NCBI RefSeq assembly: GCF_051020765.1
Contig: NC_134931.1
Coordinates: forward strand, 18,120,810-18,184,809
Reading direction: 5' to 3'
DNA length: 64,000 bases
Source: Lasioglossum baleicum
Lineage: Eukaryota > Arthropoda > Insecta > Hymenoptera > Halictidae
In this document: one piece after another, positions 14,160 to 28,660 of the stretch
Position numbering within the stretch: position 1 is the stretch's first letter
Layout: the number at the start of each line of letters is the position of its first letter
Made by a program: the position numbers and the translations under genes
Notes under the pieces: generated by a model
Told to the model about the DNA's origin: nothing
Databases searched by the model: none
The model's input: only the letters and a program-made list of their open reading frames with translations

Positions 14160-17100
14160 GGCTTGATATTCTCTATCTAGTATCTGAAGCAGAAGATGTT
14201 TATTTTGTATAAAGATCTAGTATTTCCAATGCACGCTTTGTTCTCTTGCTTTTGTTATCGATTAGAACAGATTATTCGTTCGCCCATTCGGTGAAATGCA
14301 CTGATATCGTGACAGCGTTTATACATATAATATTTAAGGAATAATTATTCGAGAATGACGTAAATTTTTACCATAACTCGCATACAGTCTTCGCTATACC
14401 ATCATACTGACACACAGATTCTATCTCGATAATTTGCTGACTGCACAGTTCAAGCGCTTTTTATGCGTTCGACCGTTCAATATGTGATTTTTACGATTTT
14501 TTTTTTGCGCGCGGAATACTAGTCCGGACACCGTTTCGAACCACCTCTCTCAATTTTTGAGCGATTTAATTTTAAATGGAAAGGTTAATAAATGTTCGAC
14601 TTTTTTAAATATTCTGCGCGGAAAATGTTTCCAGCGGAAACTAAAAGCGGTTTCATTGTATATACTTCTATGGCATTGTTGGTTACTGGACCATAAAACA
14701 ATATAAATAATGTCGATGTTGATACAAAATCTTATTTCATTTAATATTTAGCAGAGATTAATCAATTACAAATTAATTCCAAAGAGAGCACACTAAATAT
14801 CAATAACTTCTGTTTGGATTATGGCAAAATAATAAATCTTCGCCTATGAACTAGGTGACGATATTTATTAGTTTAAAAATGCTTGTTGGTTAAAATTTCA
14901 GATACTCTGAAAAATTACCTGAAAATTTATATGCCGAGAATAAAAATAAATCATGAGATTTACTATAAAGCTACTACATATATGAAAATTCACAAAAATT
15001 GAGAACATGGTTGTTATTATTATTGAAATAACAAAATTCATTTTAATGTTCTTAAAAAATTGTTTATAGATTTCTGTATAATCCCGTAATTATTTTTACT
15101 TGATGCAGAAAAATTAATATGGGAAAACATGTAAACTACAAAACGAGGTTAATGAAATTTGTAAAATTAAAAGTTGTACACAACATTCTCCCATTGCAAA
15201 TATATAAAATATATGTGATGTATGAGAGCAATACGTCTCTATTCTGTCACATGCTGCACAGCCATACACCAAATTGCCATTTCCACCGCTTTGTATATTT
15301 TTTAACCTTATACCGAAACCATTTTATGGAAAGATTAACCTATATTGTTTCAGAAAAATATAATATAAAATAGAAATTCAAATGTTAATATTTAACAGTA
15401 GTCCAATCCATTCAACACCTAACATTTATGTTATGAAATATATATTAATTTATTTACGTAAAGCCGTTACAAATATGCATACACATATTTTGTATAATAT
15501 GTGCTCGTACATTTTCAAGAATATTTGTGTTTGACGACTGAGAACCAAGTTTCAATATTTAAACGCGCAATATTTTATATTAAACTGCACGTTTTTTTTT
15601 TGCAGAAATACTATCATTTTGTAATCCTGGATTTTGGTCTCTATGTACTTCTCTTTTTTAATATGAAATGATACAAAATGGACGACGGATTTATATAAAA
15701 CTATTCCTTTTGCGAATAAATATAAATCTATCACGAAAGAATGTTAAAACAAAGAGCAAGAGAAACAAACGTATACCTACAGGTCAATTTATAAATAACA
15801 ATTTCTACGCTGGCTGTTTATTTGAAAATTATTTGAATTAATGTGCAAGTCAACATACATTCCCAGTAATTTATTATTGCTTAACATAAATTTGTTTTAT
15901 CGAATTTTTGTAAACAAATTCGGAAAGTCGTCAGAAATAATTTTTTCAAAAACTCTCTTATCAATACAAGACACCAACTAGATTCCGTAATTAAACATTA
16001 TAAAATATGAATCGCATGTTCCACACATTTTTAATGATTACACGTGTCATAGTTAATTATTCAGCAATTTAACACGATGTCTGCGGTGCCGGTCACCCGA
16101 GACCAATGAAGGAGTATCCCATTTTGAGGTTGCATTATCCCGAGTACTGTCCCATTCCATTATTTTAAGTTGAGATTTCATTGTTTGCATTTTAACTTGA
16201 AACGCAATGGAAACGTTTATTTAAAACAGCATTAAATTCTATGTTAAAACATTTCTTGTCGAAGCGGAGGATTTTTAAGGCGCTAGCGACGATAATTGAA
16301 ATCTTTCGCCGGGAAAACCGTAATTTTCATTTTTAATTCTTAAACAAACCTTGAACATTCAACGAAAACTGTCATTTGCAATTAGAATCATTTGGTTTCT
16401 CATCTATTCATTTTCCTGGTTTTCCTCGTTTTCGAACGAGCTTATTAGAAATAATCTACTTAGAACTATTACAAATAACTGAGAACATAGGGTAGCTGAG
16501 AAGTTGGATAAACTTTCTTGATAAAGCAGATAAAACGAAAAGAAGGTTGAGATTGTTTATAGCCAAATTCTTGTCACCTCCTCAGAATTATTTGCATTAT
16601 TTTTGTCTCTTTTTCAGGAAGAATTAATTCAACCGTTTGAGAGATGTTGAACTCTGTTTGTATTTTTCAGAATACAAACGAAATGCTAACTTCGCCATAT
16701 ATCAGACTTCAGGATTACGAATTTGCACAATTCCAAGTTTAGCATGGCTTCAAATGGGAGGCCATTCTAGTACACATTATGCGGCTTCATTTCATTTTCA
16801 AAGCTATTTCTCACGGCTTTGATTGTGTGCTAAATGTTCATTTGTTTCGACGTTGGGACATTCAGGTTATTTCGGTGTTCGTTCTTATATATACTACAGT
16901 AATGCACGGGGGATAACGAGACCATGTACCACGTTCTGTTGAAAGAACAATACCAAATAGATTAGATTGTTAGCGGAATGAATTAATTGCCGTTCCTGCC
17001 GCCATACAGTTTGATTAATTAACAAATCTTTGGTGGAAGTTTCGAATGTTCGATGACTCGCTATTGAATAGTAATAAATATGCTTGTATAATGTGTATAT

Positions 17101-20100
17101 TAATGTATAATTCATTCAAATAATAAGTACAGGAGCATAACTGGTCACTAGACTGCAGATGTTTATGCAAATGTATATTTTTATAGAAAATGAGACCTTG
17201 ACAGAAAAATTTATGTCATGATTAGATGATTCCGAAAATATATTATTTATTTTGCATATTATGCATATAGCATATGTTGTACATAGTGCATATTTTTTGC
17301 ATTTTTCTCACGTAACAATAATTAAAAATAAATTGCTCTACCGCTTGTCGCTCTCTGTATGACCACGGCCTAAGAAACAGTTAATAATGTTGTTGCGTGA
17401 TAATAGTATGAATAATGTAAACATACGATGGACACTGAGATTCGTTTATAAGTAGCGTTCAAAGCTGTAAATTGTAAACGTATATTGAGAAGTATCATAC
17501 CGTATTCAGTTGCCTTATAACATTTTAATAGTAAGGTGAAATTCAAATTCTAAAATTCTGAATTCAAAAATCTGCTTCACAATGCCGAAATCGAGCATAC
17601 AGTGTGTAATGATAAAAAAAACTGGATATCTCTAAACTTGGAGATATTCATTTACTTGAAAATGATAATACTTGTACTGCTTGCAATGAAAAGGTTGATC
17701 TAGTGATAAATACTACATAGATGTCATAGATTATTAGTTTATATTATCAGTGTTATTTTAATTTCATGTCATCGTCCTTTATTAATCTTCTGACGTGGTT
17801 GAGCGTTGGCTGTAGAGAAAAAATGAGAGCAAAATATAAATATGTTTTTCAGAAAAATCTAGGATTTGAAATATTGTCTAAACATTTCAAATTTTCGCGA
17901 TTTCCCCTGATTATGTTAGAATAAAACCGTCGGAGAAAGTTATAAAAATACAGTTCGTATAATATGTTAAAATGTTCTCCGCAGTGCTTTCTGTTAACTA
18001 AAAGAAGTAGGTTAATGGAGGATTGTCATCCGTTTAGTGTGCAAGGTTGCCGAGCGTTTTCTCCCGGGGCGTTTAATCAATTACGTCTAATTAAAATGAA
18101 CTATTCCAAACTAAAAACACAGTGCCACTGTTTAACAGATAAATGACAACGATAACGTTCGCCGATATCGTCGCGACGACCGTGGGGTAGGAAAAAGCTC
18201 CGACGAAAGCAAGGTGTGTGTGTTGTTCTCGAAATTTCGCAGCGCGTCCTCTTAAAAGGATATGTTCCAGAATATTGTTGCCTTTCGCACACAATTACAA
18301 CAATCCTCTCAAGTGTCCACCACGGACATACGAAAGCAGAAAAGGAGTAAATGAAAATGGCTTTGGCGAAACAAAAAGCGTAAGAATAGAGAGAGGAAAT
18401 TAAAAGCCAGAGCGGAGACGTAACGACGCTAAATTCAAATGGAAATAATTAATACGTGCGAGACCGATGGAAACGTGCCGTAAATTATAGATTAAACGTA
18501 ATACGAATTACTCGTTCCGATAAACAAATAGGAGCCAGTAGGAACTTTATTATTGCTACATAATTAATTGCGACTACGTGAAAAGATTTTCTAACAGGAA
18601 CTGATTGTAAGATTCCACATATGCACACGTTATAATATTTATACATATATACACAATAATATAAATTTTATAATATTTACAATATACTTGAGTGTTCATT
18701 ATTGTTAGATTTTGTGCATTTGTAGTAACTTTGGTTGCACAAAATTCGGCATCAAAGATTTTTAGTTTCTATGTGACCATATAGATCAGTCCACAACAAT
18801 ATTTTCGTTAAGATCCGCCAGTCTATTTAATTTAATATTATTATCATATGAATATAATTATAGAAGAGCCTTGTATTTTACTATAATTTTAAAAGCATTT
18901 TTTATTACTATTATAAGTAAGTAAAAATCATAATCGTCTACACATGATATATTCTTAAGATGACTTTAAATATTTATTTTTGCACATACTCGTATGGTCG
19001 TGTATTTTCTTGACTGTGGATTTCATGCATTTATGACAACAATAAAATTTAAAAAAATAGAGAAGTTAGAAAAATTTTAAGCACATTAGCTTCTTAACAT
19101 TATTAAATATTAAATACAGAGAGAAATGTATATTTGTAATTGATGCGATTTTCCATTTCTGCATTTGATGCAATCGACTTGTATTTTGCATAAAAATCAC
19201 CGCAGTCTCGTGAGAGATTCTTGAGAGAATTATCAGAGTAGATTGAAGAAGATTTGGAAATCTGGTCACTCGCGTGACGCACTGTTTAAATTTTAGACGG
19301 GCAATATCCTAAGTAATGAATTGCAACACACCGATGTCTGACCACCGCGGTCACTTCCTTGGCTTAGTCATGTACAATTAATAACAGCCGAATTCGCCAG
19401 CCCGTTATTAATATCGTTCGGTATTCTAATTGCTGCGAGGGTTATCGATTTCAGGATTAATAGTAATTACATATTATGAGGAACAAAGCGCCGCATCCTT
19501 GCCGGAGCGGTCCGAGACAATCAGTCGTGTCATCATTATCGCATTTAGTTCGAAGACTATCGCCAGACTGCGGACCTGCATGTAAAATAAATATTTTCTA
19601 TATATTAGTTGTAAGAAGCAGAAGTGATATTAAATTGTTTTTCCTCTTTCAATAATTTCAAAATTCTTGTAATGTCTTCACAGTTTTGTATTGTATTCAT
19701 TCATTTTTGTCGTAAATGCATAATTCTATTTGTATGTATTTGTTTATATTTTATTATGGTTTAGTTTCATTTGGCATAATTGTTAATTCTTTTGCATATT
19801 ACACAACAGTGACTGCTGTTTCAAAATGCTTTTGCATTAAATACGAATTAATCTGGAATTTGTTTAACATTTAAATCAACACAGATTGTAAGAAAATTCA
19901 AGTCTACTTTTAACAATACTTCATTTTTGTGCAGATTAAATTTTATTTGTGTAATACTTGTATTTTATGATTATCTATTTCTCTTCTTCTTTGTTTTATT
20001 CTACTTCTACATACTATTTGTATGTCCTACTTTATTATGCACAATATTTTCGTAAAAATTTTTAGAACTGTGAGAACAGATTTATGGTATTTTTGTTTTA

Positions 20101-23100
20101 ATACAAAAAAATTTTATTTTAATAGATATTTTCGTTTAGACAGCAGACTTATCAATTAATTTCCTGATCTTTTTTCTAAATAACAAAAACAGTAACTACT
20201 GGACTAGTTACTTGAACAAATTAGAAAAAAAATTCAATGTCCTACAAATTCCACGAACTGCCTAAAAGTATCAGAACTATAGAACAAAACAGTCTTTTTT
20301 CAAAACACAGACTATAGGACGGCGACCATTCACGTTTATAAGAACTGAACAGAAGACAAAAGACCCGGTAATCCATGGTCTTACGAGAGGAAGCTCCAAC
20401 GGCTCGCGATTTATATTGGTCGGATTAATTTCGAGTTCGTAGAATCATGTCGAGAAAATTACGAGCTAAGGAAATTTCTTTTAATCGCCGGTTTCACTGC
20501 TAATATATTGCGAAATCGGAAATACCTTTTCACAGAGAGAAAGATTCTACATCACACATCTCCACGCGGATATTTAATCGGAGAACAAGTTTAAAGATCA
20601 CTAGAAAAATGTTGCAGGATAAAAATGGATTAAAAAAATTGTTAATAAATGTTGGCAAATTGCACATAATACCGTATCAACTACATATATGAATATTGTA
20701 ATAATATTATAGTGTACCAAATGTTGCAAAATAATATTACAATGTTTTACAATAGAAAACAATTGCAATTATATTATAACACTGTAACATGTCGTTGTAA
20801 TTCTATCTTGTGCATAGTTTAATAGATCACATAAGCTTGTGTTCAATCTTTGGATGGTATTTCATTACATTAACCTGCATATGAATTTTAGTAGAATCTT
20901 CATAAAATGTGAATTCAAATTTCAATTTCATTATAACCAATATAACTTTCGAGCACATTCCTACATTCCTCCATCGTCTCGTAATTTGTCGGATCTTCGA
21001 ATTAATAACTTTCTTGAAAATTAATATTCTCCTCCTATGTTGAAGAGCAATGCCTTTTCACAATGTGTGTAATCAGATTGCGACATAACAATTTAATAGG
21101 AAATTGAAATAAACACGTTTTCGCGCGTGTGAAGCACAATAATATTTAATTCGATAACAATCGCACTCGAACAGAGTCGAACAACATTAATGCCTGCAGT
21201 GCAAAACAATAAAATTCGATATGTGTGGAGTAATAAAACCTGTCAGAGGTTGTAAACAATATAATAAAATGATTTTAGTGAAATTTGAAATATCCTTGCG
21301 ACTATAAAACGGTTAGTAGTAAAAAATTGTAATTCCTCGTACTAAAACTAAAAATTTGAATGCATCTAAAATTAGGTTTCACTAAATTTCGTATTTATTT
21401 TTATAATTCTAGAGAAAAATACATATTCCGCGACGAAAAAATTTCGAGTAACCATATTAGCATTGGCGACATGATTAGAGTTAATATTTAGAGTTAACTA
21501 TGTTTAGAGTTAATATTTTTGCGAGTCATGTGCACGGAATATTATTTTTTTATAGATTTAACATTAATGCTTTACATTTTATTACATACAACTATAGAAG
21601 TGTATCCGACTTCACATTATTTTTAATCGTCTGAAACGATCCAAATTGGAAACGACATTACGTAAACAACAATTTAATCGATCGAATTATCCAAGCTCCA
21701 TTATTATAGAATTTGTAGGGAATTACATTACGATTCGAACTATTTCAATCAAGTGTAATTAAATACAATCAATCAATGCAGTTGAACGCTTCAAGGTATA
21801 ATTGATTGTATTGCAACGGGATAGTCGTTGTTCGGTGCAGCTGGTTTTTAGGTTCCGGAAAATGTAAAATATATTGCGCCGCGAACGGAACGGTGGGTAA
21901 GGTGCTATCAAATACATCAATTTCAATACATCAATTTCAATACATTTCGATTGCATGTCTTTTCTTCCCCGGAACAATATTGTCGTAAACGCTTCTCTCG
22001 CGGGACAGCTTCCACGATCAGAGCGATCCGTTTTCAAAATCGATCATTTTATACAATTGACAAAAAAAAAAACAGGCGAATACGAGCATACGTAACACAT
22101 TTATATTCAAGTGTTTCTTTCAAAAATAATTTCGATGAGACAAGAGAGTATGTATTTCCATAGAAGAACTATTTCCAGCTCGTTCCCGTACAATTGAACG
22201 CATACGTTTTGAAGTGTTGACCACGTTTTGACGATTTGGGACCATTGTGCAGCGGAAAAGAAATTGTCCGGGCCTAGTTTCGCATGAACTTTTACTTCTG
22301 ACATACCATAATTATTTAAAACCGAGATTTTCTAATACAAGAAATATTCGACTGGAAAAGGGATGACTTTACATGAAAAATTATTTTGTCCAAGACTTCG
22401 TCTCCAAGGAAATCGAAATTGAAAATTCGTCAAGAACGCGTGCAATTGAATATTGACAGACGCGTCTGTTCACGACCGTCTGTGTGTGTGCGTCTACTTT
22501 TTGTAAACACATTCACGTATAATGCCACGGGCATCCGACGTATTTTACAAATCGGTTCTCAAGCCTTCCTTTATAATGTAAAAATACTGATGCACTCCAC
22601 CAACCAAGGCTCATCACAAAACAATCACAACCTTATATGGTTGCTAAAGGGGTCACTTTCCAACCTCTCGTGAAAGCAGACCATCTATTATTAAAGCTCT
22701 TAATTCTGAAAGTAAACTTCATGAAACGGCATCGTTTAGTTCCCGACTCATTGCAGCATTGCGACATTTATTATTCATTTTAATAATGCTTCAGATTTCG
22801 TTGCATTCGCGTCGAGCTCAGCTTCCGTGACAATAAAGTGATTACGAACCTATTTATTAATTGCTCAAAGCTAGTCTTCCGATTCCCAGCAAATGTTGCC
22901 AACGTTACACCGCTCTAGAAATTTTTAATAATCGGTGCAATTCGGTATACTTTACCCAACTCATTAAAGCCCCACGCCCTCCCCCACCTACTAGAAACCA
23001 ATACATTGTACATAGTTCAAATGATAAAGTGACATCTTGCTTATATTTTAAAGCCGTCCAAAAAATACGATTTTGGCAATCCTTGAAATAATAATATGTA

Positions 23101-23250
23101 AAATAATAAAAAATCCTTAAGCACGGGGGGCCCAAGACTTTCAAAACTGTTGAGACAATAAATGTATGAACTACGAGTAGCAAATCTAGCCTAATCAAAG
23201 CACCGACTCCCCTAACTGCGATCAGAACGCTTTAACCAACCAATACGTAT
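14160..23250. other. AT-rich non-coding DNA with scattered motif copies
   Basis: Apart from the possible transposase fragment at 17.58 kb, this holds only several copies of the scattered motif (17148, 19011, 19186, 19564) and a short TCAATTTCAATACA repeat at 21915-21945. No supported gene. Confidence 0.6.
17582..17720 (+). pseudogene. Possible decayed zinc-finger N-terminus of a transposase
   Basis: An ATG reads MPKSSIQCVMIKKTGYL then stops. After a frame change the sequence reads LHLLENDNTCTACNEKVDLV, with a C-x-x-C pair as in the BED or CGGBP1-like fingers that begin some hAT transposases (many start MPK). Only these fragments are visible and the second half of the finger is not. It is weak evidence and could be chance. 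Confidence 0.2.
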
Positions 23251-23342
23251 TTGGCAGCATCCTGCAGCCAATTTCCCGAGGTCCAATCAGAGATCCGAAA
23301 AAAGCACATAACCGAAAATCATGTTGCCTTAAGTCGGATTGA

Positions 23343-24150
23343 TGCGGACCGGTTCGTTTGCATACACACACACACACAGACACACATGTACAAGCGCAGA
23401 GGGAGAGTCGGTCGCACGTACACAGGTTCAGCGTGGAGCCGAGGTTCTTTGAGTCATCCTCGAGGCACTTGGTCGGCTGCTAATTTAACGAAAACAAATT
23501 GCCCCGTCGTTAACCTTTCGAGTATACTCTCGCGCGCGCGCGAGTGTCTCTGCCAAACTGCACTCCGGCCCCCGAAGTTCATTTTTGTTCCGTTTCGCCT
23601 TTGATATTAGGCAACGCTGACTGCAGGTTCTCTCCTCCCGCTCTCTTTCTCTCTCTGTCTCTCTTTGCTCGTTCATAAGCTTTCAGCCAGTCAAAGAAAT
23701 CGTTCGCCGAGCCGATTCGAGGACGCCGAACCAGCCAGGTGCAATCGATGCATCGCAATGTTCTCCTTCCGTTTCGCTTCTCAGTTCCTTCCTTCCTTTC
23801 TTCCTCCGCTCTTCTCTTCTCTTCTCTTCTCTCTTCTCTTCTCTTCTCCTCACGTGTCTCGTTCCCGTGGATTCGTCAGTTCCGTCGTCTTCCACGGCAA
23901 CTTCCCTCTGCTTAGGCGCTTTGTTACACAAAGAATATGTACGCTGCATATACACATACACACATACTTGTATATGCGTCAACGAGGCGCGTTACGCATG
24001 TCACTGCACAGCGTACATTGAATCGCGAACGGGGAACCTGATCACGACTACGATTTCACTTCTGAATTTCGAACGTCAGAAACTATTCAGAATGGTTTTT
24101 CCAGGCCCGTCCCAACGCGACGTTACGCGACTGCTCGGGGATATATTGTT
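23343..24150. other. GC-rich island with CA and TTCTC repeats
   Basis: CpG-rich patch holding a (CA)n run at 23362-23382, a CGCGCGCGCG run near 23531 and a long pyrimidine tract of TTCTC repeats at 23788-23850. Open frames on both strands overlap and look repeat-derived. It may be a promoter or exon of an unseen gene, but I cannot assign one. Confidence 0.4.
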
Positions 24151-24463
24151 CGATCATACGTCGCTGAACGAACAGGAAGAGACATCATGATTGTGTGTGC
24201 ACGTAATAATTGTTCATATACAAGCCGAGCGAACAGAAAATGTACAGAGTATCGCAGTTGAAGGTTTCTGCGTAATTGTTTCCCAAACTTGAGCTCGTCG
24301 TCAATTGAAATATGTCAAATAAAACTCGAAAATTAAATATTTCTTCCGATCTAAAATAATTCCTTTCTATATGATTTTGGTAAATGTATAATTTAGTATA
24401 AAATAACCTATAAAAATGATGACCAACTCCTCCAATAAAATTCTTTCCATTAACGATGATGTA

Positions 24464-24892
24464 CACTCAGTAAAATGAGTCTCCGTACACCCTTTAAAAC
24501 AGAATAACTTCTTTATAATTATACTAAATGACCTGATGTTTTTGTAAGCAATTAGAAGCATTGGTTTACTGGATGATGTGCAAAAAATATTTTCTAACAA
24601 TTACAATTTACAAGGTTGCATGCAAAAATTTTCAGCAGGTGTGTAACTACTATAGATCTACAAATCATATATTTTAAATTTTCATTAAGGGCCCAAATAA
24701 AAAAGTTTTAAAAAGTGCCTTTTCTCATTTTTGCATCCAACCTTGTAAATTGTAATTTTTGGAAAATATTCCTTGCACATCATTCAGTAAACCAATGCTT
24801 CAAATTGCTTACAAAACATCAGGTCATTTGGTATAATTATAAAAAAGTAATTCTGTTTTAAAGGTTGTTTCAAAGACTTATTTTACTGAGTG
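24464..24892. mobile_element. 429 bp foldback transposon with ~160 bp inverted arms
   Basis: The left arm begins CACTCAGTAAAATGAGTCTC and the right arm ends with its diverged complement (TTATTTTACTGAGTG). Homology runs inward through ACCTTTAAAACAGAATAACT, AAATGACCTGATGTTTT, CATTGGTTTACTG and ACAATTTACAAGGTTG (arms about 24464-24630 and 24731-24892). The CACT terminus and long arms suggest a Tc1/mariner-type MITE; a TA duplication is not clear. Confidence 0.85.
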
Positions 24893-24999
24893 CAGTTGCT
24901 CCGAAAGCTTCGCCGAAGAAAATCGAAGAACAGATTTAAGCCACGGCGGATTTTGAAGAAAGTCAACTCGGAGAGCAAGGAATAACAATTTTTTTCACC

Positions 25000-27900
25000 A
25001 TCGGATTTTTCCACCGTGGGGATTAATGAGTTCTCGGCGAAAAATCTGTGGGAAAGCAGATCAATAGAGAGAAGCGTCGGATGGTGAGGTGGATAGAGAC
25101 ACCGGGAAGGACAGTTCGAAGGACGAGTAAGAAAACAAAACGGTAGCCGGGAATGCTAACAGATGGATGAAATGGTAAGGAAGGAGCGATGGAAAAAGGA
25201 GGAGAGAGAGCAGAGGGACAGATAGAAAAGGGGAACAGAAAGTGAGCAGAATGAGGAGTTGAGTCGATCCGAGTACGTCGTATACATAGGGGATGCAATG
25301 TTCCGCGTCTGGCTGTGATCCGTCAACCGGAAACGACGCAATTTACATGAGGAATCGAGGTAAGGCGTCTCAAGTGTAAGTAGTTAAACCACAAACACGT
25401 ATATAATTCCTCCTCCTGTGCCGTCCACGAGAGGCATGATGATATCGATGGATCGATACGTGCTACAGTGGCCCACATATCGTCTTGTTTACAGATCCAC
25501 TCGGAAACCAAATATGTAGCCGTGGAAAGAGTCAAGCAGACCGAAAACTGTCAACCGCACCGGGCTTGATTCTTACGATCAACGGAGCCGATTGAATGAA
25601 ACTCGGAATTTTCTATATTCCATTTTCATTCGACTCGATTTTAGAAACCATTATTAACCCCTGTTAATATTAATAACACCTCGTTTTCGAATCACAGTAC
25701 TGAATTAATGAACATTTTACTGAAAATAATATGATTAAGTATAAAATACTTCAAAGATTTAAAGGTGACCATTCGTTTTCTAAATTGGAAAGCAAGTTTT
25801 TTTCACAGCAAGATTTTATTAAACCTTTTACTAGCATCTTATGTGCTCATAATTAAGTTTAAATAATTGCTTGCAGTAGGAATAACATGGCGTCAAGGCG
25901 GAACTATCACAGTCTTGTTAAGGTTGGTATTGTTTACTAATATTAACGCAACCACACCAACCGTGAGACGTAGTGTTGCGCAACGTAAACAGTGGAGAAC
26001 TATCCAGCCGCTGTCCTAATATAAACATTTAGTGTGTGTGAAACATTTGTCCGCGTTATTTGGTTAGTCCGCGTTACTAGCTAATGACTAATGTGGAGGA
26101 ACGTATTGTGCGTCTCGTTGAATTCGGTAAACTATCATTTGTTAAAGTACGCCTATGTCACGCAGTTGTAAATCCATCAATTTACAATTAATAGTTTTTA
26201 CTCTGTGAAAATCAATAGGCCCACATAAAAAAAAGTTGTAGAATGCAACTTTTAAACTTTTAGCATTTTTCTACAATTCCGACCAGTTACAATTTTGAAG
26301 AAAATTTCGTTTCACAACCTGCAGTAAACTAATTGTCCTAGCTTTCCAAAAAAGTCCAAATCGTATAGTACAATAGTAGGCTTTTGTCTATACGTATAAC
26401 GCCACACAATCAAATTGTGCAAAAACTTTAACAGCTTATATTTCAATAACTATTTGTTTGCGATATATGGCTGCTTTCAAACTTTTTCTGTTCTGAATGA
26501 GTGGAGAAGGTGTTGATGTAAAAAAAGAAACTTTAACAACAATTTTCTTCGTTATAAACACTTTTGCGGCAAGTTTCTCTTACAAATGTCCACCGATCCA
26601 GAGGTGTAGGTTCGCCCCTAAGACGGATGATTATATTTTTAAACGATATAATCATTGTTTTGAGAATTTCTAAAGAATTGGAAATTAGGTTGTCAAATAC
26701 ATTTTGTATTCGTTGTATATCGCGGTGTCACGATCGTTATCCATCAAAATGGCGCGCACTTGAAGTGATTGGATTACCGTGGGGGTTTCGAATAAAGCTC
26801 TCGATTACCACTGACAAAAGCGTTTTAAACATTTCCGGTAACGCGACACAGCGCGCGTGTTCGATTTAAAGCATTCTTACACACAACTTTATCAAATGCG
26901 CGGTAATATAGGTGTGCTATTTGTTTTATCCGGCATTGTAGATCGATGAAATAAACACAGTGGCAGCGACGGCGGCGGCGGCGGTAGCTCGAATGGTTTC
27001 CCCGGTTCAAGTTATTTAGCAAGCGCGGAAAACGTCGAAATCGCAGCCGGCATCTGCGAGATATACGTCGCGCTTGTGTCGCACGATAATCCCAATAACT
27101 ATGTTTACAACTCGATTCCGAAGGAGAATATTGATACGGAGGAAAAGAGGAAATCAGTATCGGTGCTTTTGTGCCGATCTATCGGCGTGATCATATTTTT
27201 CCCGGCCGGCGTGGTGCCGCGCAACGTGAACTATCTCCGCATCTGTGTCATAGCTGTTTTCATTGCTTCTTTCGTCCCGTAAATTCCCGCCCTTTCGCGA
27301 CGACCTGTTCACCCAACAAATGCCAATTTCGTGTTCGGAATAATACTTGCTGATAATTACTTCAGTTTAATTAAAGGGACGCTACCGCGCGTCTGAAGAA
27401 CGATCGCAGTAATCCGACTTATTGTATAGCAAATAATATCAATTTATATTCGGAAATGATTGTGCTCCGCATTAGACTTAATTCCCCTCGCCGAGAACAA
27501 TTCGTGTGTTTTCTAGCTTGAAACCGGTCGACTAGATTGTGCTGGATATTTTGCGACATTAGTTGCGTTCATTGTCGTTCATGGGTTATCTTGCAAATTT
27601 GAAGAAGGCTTCTTTGTGTGAGAGAATTGTGTAAATAATGAATTTAACCCTCTGCACTCTAGATTATTTTTCAATGTTGTTGCCAACAACTCCCTACTAT
27701 TCGAAGTGTTTTATATACACTTGTAACTAATATAGTGATGGAGTTGTTGGTGTACTGTATGAGTCACTAGGCTGGAGTGCAAAGGGTTAATAAGCGTGTA
27801 TACAATAACACTTTCATCTTCCAAGGTCATTCAAAGCTATCCAAGATCATTTAGAGCCGTTCAAAATTCAATTTAAGGTTTAACCCTAACCCGGATATAA

Positions 27901-28660
27901 TAGAATTTATGGGTCTCATAAATATCCGAGAAATTAATATAAAAATCGTACATAATTTTCGCGCGAAGAGATGCAAACGAGTTTCCCACGCAACCGAGAA
28001 GTTTTTCCGGGAACAGTTAATTGTACGGCGGACGTCCGTCGAATTTCCCCGTTATCAGATTCGCGACGTAGATGATAAAGATTTTGCTCACGGCTCGGAT
28101 AAGTCTTCCGCGCGACCAACGAGAGGCGGGAAAATTTTTCGACCCCGCTGCTAGGCGAACACCGGTAGGAGAGAACGCGCCGCCCGATTTAGATTCATCG
28201 AATAGTTCCGATTAAACGTTGCGAAGAAAACTGTCTTTTTTCTTCGAGCTACTCGGTAACGGGGTGTGATTGGAATTTTCAAGTGGCCTCTCCTTCGATA
28301 GACGACAATGTTCAAGTGGCGTTCCTCGCCGGACCGAGGGCGAGATCTTCGAAATTAATGAAACTGAAATTCGCCGAGAGTTTCCTTTCAGCGGAAATCA
28401 GAGAAACGTCGATCGATTTCGCACTGCGGTTCGGCGCCTCGGTCCTCCTCTTGTCGTCGTCGCAATTAACGAATCAGGAAGACTTTACTCTTTTATGAGC
28501 CCGAAGGTGGGAACAAAGAGACGGCTGCAGAGACCAGGGCCACCGGAAACCCTTTTGCATCTACACTCCTGGACAAAATGGTCGCACACGTGTGCCGTCT
28601 TTAATTTCGCGATACCCTCAGGGACAAAACGATACCCTATCGATTTGTTAATGTTTATTT
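25000..28660. other. Mixed region: GA-rich and CpG-rich patches, no gene
   Basis: 25.02-25.5 kb is purine-rich, 26.9-27.3 kb has a GGC trinucleotide run (26967-26985), and 28.0-28.66 kb is CpG-rich. A 33-codon frame at 26083 (MTNVEERIVRLVEFG) looks like a transposase start but is too short to call. The piggyBac-like MITE is the only firm feature. Confidence 0.4.
27644..27790. mobile_element. piggyBac-like MITE with TTAA duplications
   Basis: A 139 bp element, 27648-27786, is flanked on both sides by TTAA. Terminal repeats CCCTCTGCACTC and GAGTGCAAAGGG are inverted with one mismatch. An inner inverted repeat GCCAACAACTC / GAGTTGTTGG is also present. TTAA plus CCC termini is typical of the piggyBac superfamily. 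No transposase. Confidence 0.85.

Noticed and set aside
26083..26185. Transposase start MTNVEERIVRLVEFG
   Set aside because: Only 33 codons before a stop, with no downstream homologous sequence in other frames that I could recognise.
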